Shown: positions 1 through 10,078 of the stretch, piece by piece
Position numbering within the stretch: position 1 is the stretch's first letter
Layout of the letters: each line of letters begins with the position of its first letter
From: Siderastrea siderea
Taxonomy: Eukaryota; Cnidaria; Anthozoa; Scleractinia; Rhizangiidae
Direction of reading: 5' to 3'
DNA: 64,000 nt
Assembly: GCA_964030785.1 (NCBI GenBank)
Contig: OZ034967.1
Span: 44,486,533 to 44,550,532 of the forward strand
The notes under the pieces: generated by a model
The model's database searches: none
What the model was told of the DNA's origin: nothing
What the model saw: the letters and a program-made list of their open reading frames with translations, nothing else
Program-made: the position numbers and the translations under genes

Positions 1-476
1 ACCTTCACACAAGTTCCTTTAGGCGAACTTGGCTTGCAGTGGCAAATTGTTCTCGATGTCTGACAGCTTGCTTCGTTGGTTTTATGCTCAAGCGGTGCTT
101 CTGTGATCATTTGCTTTGGCCCAATCGTTAGCGGGGGTTCCGACGTATCGAATCTTAGTCGCTGGCCCGGCTTCTTTCTCATAATGTGTGTTTCGGTTTC
201 TTTATCTCCTTTTGTGGAACTCAGCGGCGAAATTGGGTGCTTCCTTTTTAGTAGCAGTTCCTGGATAGACTTCCCACTCTTCCATGCTTTCTCGACTCTA
301 TACCTACACGCATCACACACTGCGCGTTTATCACCTTCCAAAATTTCCACACCGACGACTTTTTCAAACATTTTGGCAAGTTCACCAACAACATTTCGTT
401 TTCTTCGCTTATCAATAAAAACAAATCCGCACAATCTGCAACAGTCGACATCACTCAACACGCCAGAATTCATCAT
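1..476 (-). CDS. ZAD-like zinc-finger protein, N-terminal part (runs off window)
   Basis: On the minus strand one frame is open from a double ATG (474-476 and 471-473) to the window edge, about 158 residues. The start of the protein carries a C-x2-C pair (C13, C16; context CCRLCG). About 38 residues later comes a second pair (C54, C57; context VCDACRYRVEKAW), preceded by a helix-forming stretch. This spacing is that of a ZAD-like (zinc-finger-associated) domain, which in known proteins binds one zinc and dimerises. After it comes a basic, low-complexity linker (KRKHP, MRKKPGQR) typical of a nuclear DNA-binding protein. The rest, probably more zinc fingers or a transposon-derived region, lies outside the window. 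A Harbinger element begins about 38 bp upstream of the ATG. The domain class is recognised by cysteine spacing only; the host role is unknown. Confidence 0.6.
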   Translation of the reverse strand, partial: MMNSGVLSDVDCCRLCGFVFIDKRRKRNVVGELAKMFEKVVGVEILEGDKRAVCDACRYRVEKAWKSGKSIQELLLKRKHPISPLSSTKGDKETETHIMRKKPGQRLRFDTSEPPLTIGPKQMITEAPLEHKTNEASCQTSRTICHCKPSSPKGTCVK

Positions 477-772
477 GTTAAAAATACAGCGGAGAGAGAA
501 ATTTTAAAAAGACTAAGGGTGCGTTCGATTGGGAAATCCGGATTTCGATTTTCAAATCCGGATTTCGGATTTCCCAATAAAACGCGAAATCCAAAAACGG
601 ATTTCGACGAACCGAAATCCTTTTTCCATATGGATTTCAATTAAGAAATCCCTTTTCGGATTTCATGGATTTGCCTCTTTTGCGTTTTTTTGGGAAATCT
701 GAAAAAGGATTTGCAAAACTGTTCTCGTGAGCTGCGGTTTGTTGTACGTCGATTGTGCGTACGCAATCCAAC

Positions 773-1966
773 ATGGCGAACCGACAGAGAGCACTAACTC
801 TGTTGGTGCTCCTGTTCGAAGAGTTGTTTGACATTACTGCGGAAAGGGAACTGCAGGAATTGAGTGATGATGAGACAGAGGATTTGCTGCTGCTTGTTTT
901 GCTTGGCAATCACGGGTTTCCCGTAAATCGGGTAAGAGTAGTGGGATATTTTGAAGTGGTTGTACCAAGCTATAGGCTCGATGATTTTCGGAGTCATTTT
1001 CGTATGAGCAGAGACAGTGTTTCCTTTATAGAAGGTTTACTCGGCGTTTGTCCAGAGATCCCTCATCAAGCTCATGGCCACGGAGGTAAAGCACCAGTTG
1101 AACTCAGGAAGCAGATCCTCATTACCGTTTGGATTCTAGCGAATCCCGAGTGCCTAAGATCGGTGTCTGATCGTTTTAACATTTCTCGTTCAACGTGCTA
1201 TGAAGTCTACCAGCGAATATGTACAGCGATTGTGGACAACTTGGTACATAGATTTATTCATCTCCCAGAGGGAGACAATGCAAGGAACACTATTCAAAAG
1301 TTTGAAGAACAACGAGGATTTCCTGGGGTGTTAGGAGCTATTGATGGGAGTCACATACCAATTGAAGCACCCATCAAAGACCCAGAACAGTACATAAATA
1401 GAAAGGGATTTCATTCTCTACAATTACAAGTTGTATGTGACATGGAAATGATGTTCATAGATGTGTTTTGTGGTTTTCCTGGGTCTGTTCATGATGCTCG
1501 AGTGTTTAGAAATTCCCCGCTGTTTATTGACGCTGAGAGAAACAGAGATCAGCTATTTCCCGGTAATTCTCATTTAATAGGCGATGCTGCCTATCCACTA
1601 AAGCCTTGGATTTTGACGCCATACAGAGACACTGGTCGCCTAACAAGACAACAATTACGCTACAATTTTTTGCACAGCTCCACAAGAATGGTAGTTGAGA
1701 GATCACTGGCATTGCTCAAAGGCAGATTTCGAAAGCTCAAAACATCAATGCTCAAACAGAGAATTCAGGATGTGCCAGTAATTGTTGTTGCAGCATGTGT
1801 ACTACACAATATATGCTTGATGACTGAAGATGACATTGATGATTTCTTGGATGATGGAGATGGTGAGGATGACAGTGATGATGATGATGGAGATGATGGA
1901 TTGTTTTTCTTTCCTCGAGATACAGAAGGAGAAGAAAAGCGCCGTCAAATTACAAGGGCTTTGTAG
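773..1966 (+). CDS. Harbinger (HARBI1-like) DDE transposase
   Basis: A 397-residue protein from the ATG at 773; the frame is open slightly further upstream without an ATG. It is a DDE_Tnp_4 type nuclease that would cut and paste the surrounding element. Residues about 120-150 form a helix-turn-helix-like segment (RSVSDRFNISRSTCYEVYQR). The catalytic triad is visible: D191 in GVLGAIDGSHI, D241 in GFPGSVHDARVF, and E309 in VVERSLALLKGRF. A conserved GDAAYPL motif lies at 270-276. The C-terminus (352-376) is a run of aspartates and glutamates. Length and motif order match vertebrate HARBI1 and active Harbinger transposases. There is no frameshift or internal stop. The start lies just inside or beside the left inverted repeat, so the repeat probably carries the promoter. 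Confidence 0.92.
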   Translation: MANRQRALTLLVLLFEELFDITAERELQELSDDETEDLLLLVLLGNHGFPVNRVRVVGYFEVVVPSYRLDDFRSHFRMSRDSVSFIEGLLGVCPEIPHQAHGHGGKAPVELRKQILITVWILANPECLRSVSDRFNISRSTCYEVYQRICTAIVDNLVHRFIHLPEGDNARNTIQKFEEQRGFPGVLGAIDGSHIPIEAPIKDPEQYINRKGFHSLQLQVVCDMEMMFIDVFCGFPGSVHDARVFRNSPLFIDAERNRDQLFPGNSHLIGDAAYPLKPWILTPYRDTGRLTRQQLRYNFLHSSTRMVVERSLALLKGRFRKLKTSMLKQRIQDVPVIVVAACVLHNICLMTEDDIDDFLDDGDGEDDSDDDDGDDGLFFFPRDTEGEEKRRQITRAL

Positions 1967-2039
1967 GAAGATGGTGATTCAAAATAATACCATCCTATTT
2001 GCAAATCTGCGTGAAATGTGGTCAAACATTACATGAAAG

Positions 2040-4600
2040 TAATAAAACTATTGAAATTGTTTACATTAGCACCTAACTAGCAAAACATAAGCTGCTGAGA
2101 GGACTTTTGTTGTTTCAGATGGCAAAAACTGAAAGTACAGTTACACAAGTGTCTTAAGCGTCAACCCCATCAGCCTTTAAAAAGTCTGACATTATCTGTA
2201 ACATGTGTGTAAATGAGCATGGGTGAACTGTAAACAATTTATTACTTTTCTCATTGATATTAACCCTTTCACACTCCCAGACTAGTCAGTTATGGAGACA
2301 CAATAATTTGTCTAATGCAGTTCTAACTTTTGAGTATGTGGATGAAATCCTATGGTGGAACCATTCAAATGGTACCTCTTTGGCAATACTTTTGCATGCA
2401 GGTACTACTTGTTTTTCAGTATTTTGCAAGATAACATTTTTTTATACACATTTTTTAAATTTTGATTTTAGCCTAAACTGAGGCAGACTTGGAGGTGAAA
2501 GTGTTCATAACAGCTTAAAAAAACAAGTCCACTGATTGGCTGCCAGCTGTTTACTTGAGCCGACAGGAACAACTTTGTTTTGTTTGTGTACTCTTTTATC
2601 AAAACTTGAGGGTGGTGATCAAACTACTAAAAACTCAACATGCATTTGCATTTAGCCCTTAAGCTGCAACTTTAGTGTCTTCTAATATTACCTCATGTCT
2701 GTGAGAGCCTTAAGACACTGCTGCACAGGAAAGTTTCTTTAACCCTTTAAGCCCTAACAGTGACAAAAATGAAATTTCTCTCTACATCATCTCTTCTTGT
2801 TCAAACATTCAAGTGATCACCAAGAATCAGATGTCTTGATATTTAGAGAAATTCTCCTTTATAGTTCCATAAGAAATGTATGGAGAACAGTAAGGAGAAT
2901 ATGCATTTTTATATCAGGGCTGGAAGGGTTAATGATAAATTGTGCAGTGCGGCTATGTTACCAGATCAACTGATAACCAATAAAGCTACCCAATCAGATT
3001 GCAGTAAACAAGAAATTCCCATCTCAGATTATTTGAGACAATGAGCAACCTTTGGAAGTATATGATCTGAACTTCTAAACTAGTCAGATGTCTAATAGGT
3101 ATTGTCTGTTAGTTGCTTACCAATAGTTTTGCTTAAGTCATACCAGTTCCAGTAGTACAGTTAGCTTTACACAATCACCAAAAGCTGTCTGGTTTCATTA
3201 CAGTTTTGTGCAGTTGCCTCAGTTACAGTTAGTTGCTGTATATATGCATAAGCCATCCAAATAATCAAACATTTTTTTTAACAAGGAAGATCTTTTTTCC
3301 AAATTAAAAAACTTGTCTACTTGCTACTTTATGAATTCACCAAAGAATTAATGACAAGATTGTACTAAATATGCACTTGTTGGAAGAGTTTTCAGTGGTT
3401 GCAATATGTCCAGGATTGAACACAAATTTTAACAGTTTGACAGTTGTGCCACTCTCAATTTACTTAATATGTGACAGAATTATGTGGATTATGGTGAACT
3501 TTCATAGGTGAAGACACTTTGTGATGCTTATCATAATGGGCGTCCACCTCATTTGCATTCAATCCTGGTCATTATACAATACTGCTCAAACACACCCAAA
3601 TGTTTATGAAAACTGCAATGTGTTCTATTGCTAAGGATTACAACATTGGTGTTGTGCAATGTGTTCTATTCCTAAGAATTCCTACATTGGTGTTGTTTAC
3701 ATTTGGTGTTTAGATTTGTTTGAACTGAATACTTGGAACACATATGCTGTTAGTATACCTTGAAAAAGTATTTATTCACATTTTTATACCAACATTAACA
3801 TTTGCATAAAATTCCAATAAATGATTTCACTATCTGAGACATGACAGTGATCTGATAATATTATGAGTAATACAAGAAAGTTTTAACACTACTCTTCAGT
3901 AGAGATCCAAAATTGTCAAGCTAACCCAACGATCCTGACGTTTTACAGTAAAGCAGATGGAGTGGCCTTCATTTTTCATTCCTTATAAAGAGGGATATCA
4001 ATATGGAGCCATGTCAATTCAAAATGGCAGCAAAGTGCATTGTCTTCAGTCAATCATTTGTACAAAAATGGCGAGTTTGAAAGAAGAACGAGGCTGCCAA
4101 TGAATTCAACAAAAAGATCTAACAATAGCTGAATTTGTTCATCAAGATTCAAACCGTTCAAAAGCATAACAGGCAATGATAACAGTTGTTATACTTTCTC
4201 AACCCAACATCTAAATGGTGTGCTATCACACTCAAACATAACAGCTGAACTGCTTATAAAGGATCACAGAGACCCTCAAAATAGAGTACATAAGAGCAAA
4301 AGGCAGCCGAGGCTATGGTGTGAAATGACTGCAAAAAGTACCCAAAAAACGTTCAAAATCAATCAAAAATTTCAATTTAAATACAATATGTTCTGGTATA
4401 TGCAATATAAATATATCCTTCATGCACAAAAACTATGTTTCCTTGGGTAGTTTATTACTCAATCATGTAACAGGAACAATGAGTGCATTCTGGATCCACA
4501 GTTTATGGCAATGTATAACCTTGCCAGCCTTCACATGTCTCTGTACCCTTATGAACAAGGAAAATGGCAATGATGGGTAGACTTCTTGACAATCTCACAA
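2040..4600. other. Non-coding middle of the Harbinger element
   Basis: No convincing gene is seen between the two convergent Harbinger genes. The stretch is AT-rich. It holds one or two TTAA-type MITEs and a short direct duplication of about 50 bp at 3616-3715 (GCAATGTGTTCTATT repeated). Short open frames here show no recognisable domain. Confidence 0.6.
2743..2928. mobile_element. TTAA-flanked MITE (piggyBac-like) nested in the Harbinger
   Basis: The ends CCCTTTAAGCCCT and AGGGCTGGAAGGG are imperfect inverted repeats. TTAA lies on both sides (2739-2742 and 2929-2932), the signature of a TTAA-specific element. It has no coding capacity. A second, more decayed element of the same style may lie at about 2261-2506 (CCCTTTCACACTCCCA against a matching inverted end). 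Confidence 0.6.
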
Positions 4601-4625
4601 ATGGTTTGCATTGGACAACTTCTTT

Positions 4626-4690
4626 AGGTGTTTGAGAAATCCTTTCTCAAGGATTTTTTTAATCCTTTTCAAAGGATTTCTCAAACACCT
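4626..4690. repeat. Perfect 20-bp inverted repeat across the end of the Myb-like gene
   Basis: AGGTGTTTGAGAAATCCTTT (4626-4645) and its exact reverse complement (4671-4690) are separated by 25 bp. The stop codon of the minus-strand Myb-like gene (4659) lies in the loop. The last codons of the gene are therefore part of a hairpin, and the copy beyond the stop repeats them in inverted form. Confidence 0.85.
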
Positions 4691-5648
4691 GCAGAAAGCG
4701 ACCCATCATGGTCATTTTCTCTGTATGCATATCTTTTAATTCTTGCATCCTCTCTCTTTCCCTCTCCTCTCGTGTTTTTGTGAAGTCTTTGAACAAGGAA
4801 ACAAGATCATCACTTGCTTTGGTTTTTTTCCTTTTTCGCTTGCTGGGAAGAGTATCATTTTCTGATTCACTACACGTAGCATCTTTCTCACTTGTGGACT
4901 CTGCAGTTTTCTTAGTACCTGCACGACTACTGCAAACTGCAACGGGTTGAATTCGCGCATCCTTCTGAAATAGTTTGTTCATTTCATCAAAGTATGCGCA
5001 AGTCTTGCGGTCATTCCCAGAGGTGTTGTTGTGATCAACTGTGCTGATGTATGTTCTTTTCATGTTTTTGAACTTAATTTCACAATCATTCCTCTTATCA
5101 GCAAATCCTAATTCTTCCATCTCTGCTCCAATAGTCTCCCAAACATCTTTATTTCGCTTTTTTGGATCTTTGAAATCACCCCGTCTCTTTTCGTATACAT
5201 CCAGCAATGCAAGGACTTCCTCTCTTGACCACTGTTTTCTTCTGTTTACATTTCCACAATTTAATGCTGACTGATTTGTTGCTCCATCGTCGCTGTCTGT
5301 GCCTACTGATCCTTGACAACTAAAACTAACTGGACTAGGGGTGAGTGACCGCGACTCTGCAGCAGCTGTTCTGTTTGGAATGCTTTGTGAGCTGCCTACT
5401 GATCCTTGACCACTAAAACTGACTGGACTAGGGGTGAGTGACCGTGTCTCTGCTGCAGCTGCTCTGTTTGGAATGCTTTGTGAGCAGGCACCTAATGCTG
5501 ACTGATATACTTGTGGTGGCACTGAAACTTGTGAGGGGATTGAGTGTTGTGAAGGGACTGAATGTTGTGGAGGTGCTGAGGGTGGATACTGTCCAAAGGG
5601 GTTCGCATGGAACCATGATGGATCATCAGGCCATTGGTTGTTCCACAT
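4659..5648 (-). CDS. Harbinger Myb/SANT-like DNA-binding partner protein
   Basis: A 329-residue protein, the usual second Harbinger product. In studied elements it binds the transposon ends and carries the transposase into the nucleus. Residues 137-228 form a trihelix/Myb-SANT-like domain beginning KQWSREEVLALLDVYEKR and containing the tryptophans W140 and W170 and the motif IKFKNMKRTY. A basic nuclear signal lies at 270-277 (KRKRKKTK). A charged helix at about 285-325 probably forms a coiled coil. The N-terminal 120 residues are rich in P, S and Q and contain a 31-residue unit repeated twice (SIPNR..AAAE.RSLTPSPV), encoded by two 93-bp copies at 5301-5486. The frame is intact. The gene lies convergent to the transposase. 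Confidence 0.88.
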   Translation of the reverse strand: MWNNQWPDDPSWFHANPFGQYPPSAPPQHSVPSQHSIPSQVSVPPQVYQSALGACSQSIPNRAAAAETRSLTPSPVSFSGQGSVGSSQSIPNRTAAAESRSLTPSPVSFSCQGSVGTDSDDGATNQSALNCGNVNRRKQWSREEVLALLDVYEKRRGDFKDPKKRNKDVWETIGAEMEELGFADKRNDCEIKFKNMKRTYISTVDHNNTSGNDRKTCAYFDEMNKLFQKDARIQPVAVCSSRAGTKKTAESTSEKDATCSESENDTLPSKRKRKKTKASDDLVSLFKDFTKTREERERERMQELKDMHTEKMTMMGRFLQVFEKSFEKD

Positions 5649-6874
5649 TTCCAGCCTTAAAAAGATAAAAATTTGTCATGGCTGTACTGCATTAGGATCA
5701 AAACAGTTCACTGCAATAATAAATCGCGGTTAAATAGTGTAATTTCAAGCTTCTCTGTGTAACGACAGTAAATATTACAGCAATAGCAGAAAAGAGTTGC
5801 ACCGTGACATACCAGAATAGTGTCTTAAGCCCAAATCGGGTTAACATGCAGCAAAAAAAAAAGAAAAACAGTCTTGCGCTATATTTGTGACTTCAGGGAA
5901 ATGCTCAGGTTCAAAGCACAATTTTCTTGAAAATATTTCTAGTTTATGTATTTGCATCAGCTCAACTTGCATTTGCTAAAGCTACATGTAGCCTGTTTTT
6001 TGCTACTGGATCACAATCGTTTGCATTTAGCGTCCTGTAATGGGTCCAATCTAGCATTTGAAGCACCATCTCATTGACAAAAATAACTAATACGCAAGTG
6101 TAAATTTAAAAAACATAAGAAATTACTGGACTTAAAGAGCTTGTACTCACAGTTTATCCTGTTTACTTTCGATCCTTAGCTCACGAGTAAAAGATGGCTG
6201 CCGAATGACCCTGCTCACACCAATGCGCGCGCACAATCAGCGTACAACAAACCGCAGCTCACGAGAATAGTTTTGCAAATCCTTTTTCGGATTTCCCAAA
6301 AAAACGCAAAAGAGGCAAATCCATGAAATCCGAAAAGGGATTTCTTAATTGAAATCCATATAGAAAAAGGATTTCGGTTCGTCGAAATCCGTTTTTGGAT
6401 TTCGCGTTTTATTGGGAAATCCGAAATCCGGATTTGAAAATCGAAATCCGGATTTCCCAATCGAACGCACCCTAAATATAAACAGCTGTCTCGGCCATAT
6501 TTTTGGTTTCGCGCGAAAGCAAGAAAATGCGCGTACTCTGTAGCTGGCCGGTCGTTCCCACGCTCGATCGACATAGTTGCGTGGCCCGTGCATCGGAGAT
6601 TCCCGTGGAAAGTTTCAGACGAAGTATAACGAAAAAGGAGCAATAATTGGTAACACTGTTTACTCGACTAGCTATAAGCTAGCCTTATCGTGTGCAACAC
6701 AGTAGAAAGCGCTAAAAATTTACGATACCTTCGGTAAGTCCGCCATGAAAAATTCTCGGGAGTGTTTGTTTTCTTGCGGCCATGTTATAGTTTGCGATTT
6801 TCTCGACTTCGTGGATTTTTTTGGTCTGAAACTCTCCTCGAAAACCTTCCCGTTGAACGGGCCACGAAACTATG

Positions 6875-7127
6875 GCGATCGATGAAGAAAACTACTTTGT
6901 GTAAGAAGACATCAGAGTCGCCCGACTGGTCCTCTTCGCTGATTGGCCAGAAATTATGTGTTCTGGCCAATCAGAACAGGGCGCTGAATTCAAACGCTTC
7001 TGGTCACGCAACTGATCGATGAAGGAAAACCACTTCGTGTAAGAAGAGATCAGCGTCGGGGCTTCGCTGATTGGCCAGAAAAATTTTTTTCTGGCCAATC
7101 AGAAGGCGGGATTTCAAACGCTTCTGG
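6875..7127. repeat. Tandem duplication with paired CCAAT-box hairpins
   Basis: Two related copies, 6875-7003 and 7014-7127, share GATCGATGAAG, CTTCGCTGATTGGCCAGAA and CAAACGCTTCTGG. Each contains CTGATTGGCCAGAA facing TTCTGGCCAATCAG (6939-6952/6961-6974 and 7067-7080/7089-7102), that is, two opposed CCAAT boxes able to form a hairpin. The second copy overlaps the 3' end of the gene predicted at 7004-7696. Confidence 0.75.
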
Positions 7128-7696
7128 AACTCGTTCGGTAAGAGTAAGTGCCCAGGGGCTCTCCCGTTCTTGTTGTAAACTTTCGCCCGTGAAAATCCCG
7201 TCGCCCCAACTAGCTGCCCCTGGGTCTCCGAGGATGATTGATGCTGGAAGCGATCTTTTTGGCTTGTTGATCGTAGACGATTCATTTCAGTTTGAGTGAC
7301 AGAACTGCATCTGCTCCCTACACATGTGTAAAAACTGTGTACAGGTTCGTCGACTGAATTTCCAAACGATGAGTGAATAAATTGTTTCATTTCTTCACCT
7401 AATGGCTCTTTGTCTGGCTCAGGAGTTTCGGGAGATTGCTGAGATGACGATGCATGACCTGCGACGTCAGGTAGAGTTTCAGTTGGGTTGACTTGCGAAG
7501 TTTCGTCTAAATCATTGGAATGTGTCGCTTTGTTTTCTGCAATTTATATTCTTAAGTAAGCGAAAAACAACACAATGGGTTTATAAGAAAAAAATTTGCA
7601 AAGTCAAAATTTATTCAAAATACCTGTTCCGGTCCGTGGTTTTTTTGTAAAGAATGAAAACAATTCAGTCTGTCCAAGGCTACGCTTGGCCGCCAT
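7004..7696 (-). CDS. Two-exon small protein with N-terminal PIP-box-like motif
   Basis: Predicted as complement(join(7004..7536,7624..7696)), 201 residues. Exon 1 starts at the ATG at 7696 and reads MAAKRSLGQTELFSFFTKKP; it ends at a clean AG|GTAT donor. The intron is 87 bp and ends TTGCAG at 7537, and the frame is kept across the join. The motif QTELFSFF followed by KK fits the PCNA-binding consensus Q-x-x-h-x-x-a-a. The rest is rich in S, T, E and P, then basic (VYNKNGRAPGHLLL), with no domain I recognise. The last 40 or so residues come from the CCAAT-hairpin duplication, so the true 3' end may differ. Similar N-termini occur in cnidarian transposon-derived proteins with zinc fingers, so this could be the start of a longer or decayed gene. 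Confidence 0.45.
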
Positions 7697-8899
7697 CTTT
7701 GTTCAACCTACCACGTGGTAATCGTTTGAGAGCGAGGCTAAACTTCATTATGATACCGCTGAAAATGGCTGAACGTTTTTCAATCACTTGCGATCCTTGC
7801 GATCATGCCATCGCGATCGACATGTATAAAAATCTTGTTGATATACGCTTTATACACAAATTCTCAAGGCAAGTGTCCGCTTTATTTTATCAAATTTATT
7901 TTAACTGAAAAATGGGTATGCTGTAAACATTTTAAGAGTTTTATTTTTGAAGTATTTGTTGACAAACGTGGCCAAGTAGCCGGCGACTCGATGACTCACA
8001 GCCGCCGGAGCTCCGGCGGTAGCCGGCTTCTAATGAAAGCCCTGCGGCTTCTTAGATGTCCGATCAGCCTTGCAATTGGTGTTTTGTTTTATTCAACATT
8101 GCTGATCCCGATCTACACCAAGATCCGGCTTCACCTCACTACTGTTTGTCCAAGTGGTCCTTGCATCGAGTTACCTGATTTATTTTCTTAACTTAACGGA
8201 TAAGAAAAAAATAAAAAACGCAGTTGCAATTTGAAAGAAAATTTGTTCCAGATTTAGAGTACTGATATTATTAGAGCTAATGAAAATGAATCGAAAAGCG
8301 GTTCGCATTTTCATTTATTTGCCGGTTCTGGCCCAATCTCGTACCAGGGTGGGTTTGGCCGAGTGACCTTGGGTACGAATTGATCATGCGCAAAGTGGTT
8401 TCCTTCCCGACGTGCTGTTCGTATTTTTGGCGCCGATCGTTGAGTCTAAAATTTCTGTCGCTTTGGAGAGATGGCTTGTGAACTATTCCTTCTCCTTGCT
8501 TCACGGTCTCTGAATAGCTGCAAACAATCTTCTTACAGCGGATTAACGATCAGTGGGAATGTTTTTCTGCCATTTAACAAGCTGGATCGAGTCAACGTTT
8601 GGCCGCCATATTTGATGGCTCATGATCATGCATGGTTCTTGTTGTAATTGCCAAGGTAAGCTAAGTTTTAGACTGTAAAACGTGAGCTAAGGCTCTTGTA
8701 TATCCAAATATTCGTGCCTTGTTTGATATTTACCACGTTTAAGCGAATTGCCCCGCACTTTAAGTGTTCTTGATGACACTTTCTTTGGGACTTCAAAAGT
8801 ACATGATGTAAGCTCTACAGTAATTGTGGCTCATTGCTGAGCACCCACACCTTTTAAAATCAAGACTGGAATAAGCTTATATTTTCTTTGTTTTAAATT
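7697..8899. other. Intergenic stretch without a supported gene
   Basis: A short plus-strand frame starts at 7765 (47 residues, MAERFSITCDPCDHAIA...) divergent from the PIP-box gene. It could be a first exon, but the only possible donor nearby is a GC type (CTCAAG|GCAAGT). No other coding signal is seen. Confidence 0.4.
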
Positions 8900-9835
8900 A
8901 TCATGTTTACACATTTTATTTCATAGTTTGAGATCTTTATGCTTGCCCGACGTGACCAATCGAACCAAATTGAACATTCGATTAATCAAATTCAATCGAA
9001 CCCAGTCGAACTCAATCGTATGATTGGGTTCGGTAATCGAATTCGGTCGGGCTCTCACAAAAAATGGAGCAATCGAACATTGATTAGGTTCGATTGTGTT
9101 CGATAAGGTTTGATTCAGTTCGACGGGAAGGCAATCACAAAACATGATCGGTGTGGGATGACATTACATTGAAAATAGAGGTAGCAGAGCCAAATCTGGG
9201 GAGATGCAAGTTTTTCTCGGCAGCTTACGATGCCAACTCTTTCCACATCATCGGCTTGGTTCATTGAATTTTGCGTGGGTTATTGTAAAGATTACATATG
9301 CTGATAAGAAATAAATGAATCATATATGAAAATTTAAAATAGCTGGGGTGAATTGAAATTTATATAATCTTCTGTTGTCTGATGAACTTAATTTGTAAGT
9401 TGTTCTCACATTGTGAACCATACTGTTCAAATAACTTATATATTTTGAATGAATTTTTTTGTTCGATTCGTTCGATTGGGTTTGAAAATCGAACACAATC
9501 AAACTTTCACACAATTTCTTTAGTTCGATTGTGTTCGATTTCTGAACCAATCAAACCTAGTCATTCGATTTAGTTTGATTGGGTTTGATTGAGTTCCATT
9601 ACTGAAAAGTTCGATTGGTCACATCAGGTACTTGGTACAGTTTGCTAGTGATGGCTTTGTTGTTAGATCTTCAAGCTGCTGTACTATTTGCAAGTGACCA
9701 CATTGACTCTGATTGAATATGGGTTTTATCATGTTTATACATTTAATTTCATAATGTGAGATCTTTATGCTTGGTACGGTTTGCTAGTGACAGTTTTTTG
9801 TCAGATCGTCAAGCTGCTGTACCATTGTGAGTGAC
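8900..9835 (+). repeat. About 145-bp tandem duplication, first copy split by a MITE
   Basis: Copy 1 (8900-8945 plus 9629 to about 9705) and copy 2 (9728-9835) share ATCATGTTTA, GAGATCTTTATGCTTG, GTACNGTTTGCTAGTGA, CAAGCTGCTGTAC and GTGACCAC. Copy 2 is uninterrupted at the position where copy 1 carries the element at 8946-9628. Confidence 0.75.
8946..9628. mobile_element. 683-bp MITE with CGAAC/GTTCG-rich ends
   Basis: The inverted ends are CCCGACGTGACCAATCGAAC and GTTCGATTGGTCACATCAGG. About 180-200 bp at each end is filled with CAATCGAAC/GTTCGATTG motifs, and the middle is unique. It is flanked by TGCTTG (8940-8945) and TACTTG (9629-9634), a likely imperfect target duplication. The second copy of the host repeat supplies the empty site. 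Confidence 0.7.
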
Positions 9836-9908
9836 CACGTCACCTTATATTCCATCTGTTTCTGTCAGACAGACAGGTAACATCTATTAGTGTGATCAGT
9901 GTATACCC

Positions 9909-10078
9909 AGGGCTGTCATTAAGGGCTGTAAACCGTAACACCTGTTATGGCTGAGTATTCATGATGGGACCTCAATGTTATGGGTGAACTTGGTTTCTTG
10001 TCCTTACAATTTACTTACAAGTTTGTTATGGGTGTGAAGTTCAAGGTAATAGGTGACTCAAAGCTTAATGACAGCCCC
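9909..10078. mobile_element. 170-bp hAT-like MITE
   Basis: The inverted ends are AGGGCTGTCATTAAG and CTTAATGACAGCCCC. It is flanked by GTATACCC (9901-9908) and GTATACCG (10079-10086), an 8-bp target duplication with one mismatch, as hAT elements make. Non-coding. Confidence 0.7.

Larger units (their letters stand above)
517..6472. mobile_element. Complete PIF/Harbinger DNA transposon
   Basis: The element starts with GGGTGCGTTCGATTGGG at 517 and ends with its exact reverse complement at 6472. It is flanked by the 3-bp direct repeat TAA (514-516 and 6473-6475), the TWA-type target duplication expected of Harbinger. The terminal inverted repeats are long, about 245 bp (517 to about 760 and about 6229 to 6472), and are filled with copies of GAAATCC/GGATTTC. 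It encodes both proteins an autonomous Harbinger needs: a D-D-E transposase on the plus strand and a Myb/SANT-like protein on the minus strand, in convergent orientation. Intact frames and matching ends suggest a young, possibly active copy. Confidence 0.93.

Noticed and set aside
76..507. Plus-strand 143-residue frame
   Set aside because: It is the antisense of the ZAD-like gene; the minus frame has the cysteine pattern and is open to the window edge.
7765..7908. 47-residue plus-strand frame divergent from the PIP-box gene
   Set aside because: Only a GC-type donor is available, no domain is seen, and it overlaps repeat-like sequence; kept as a possibility only.
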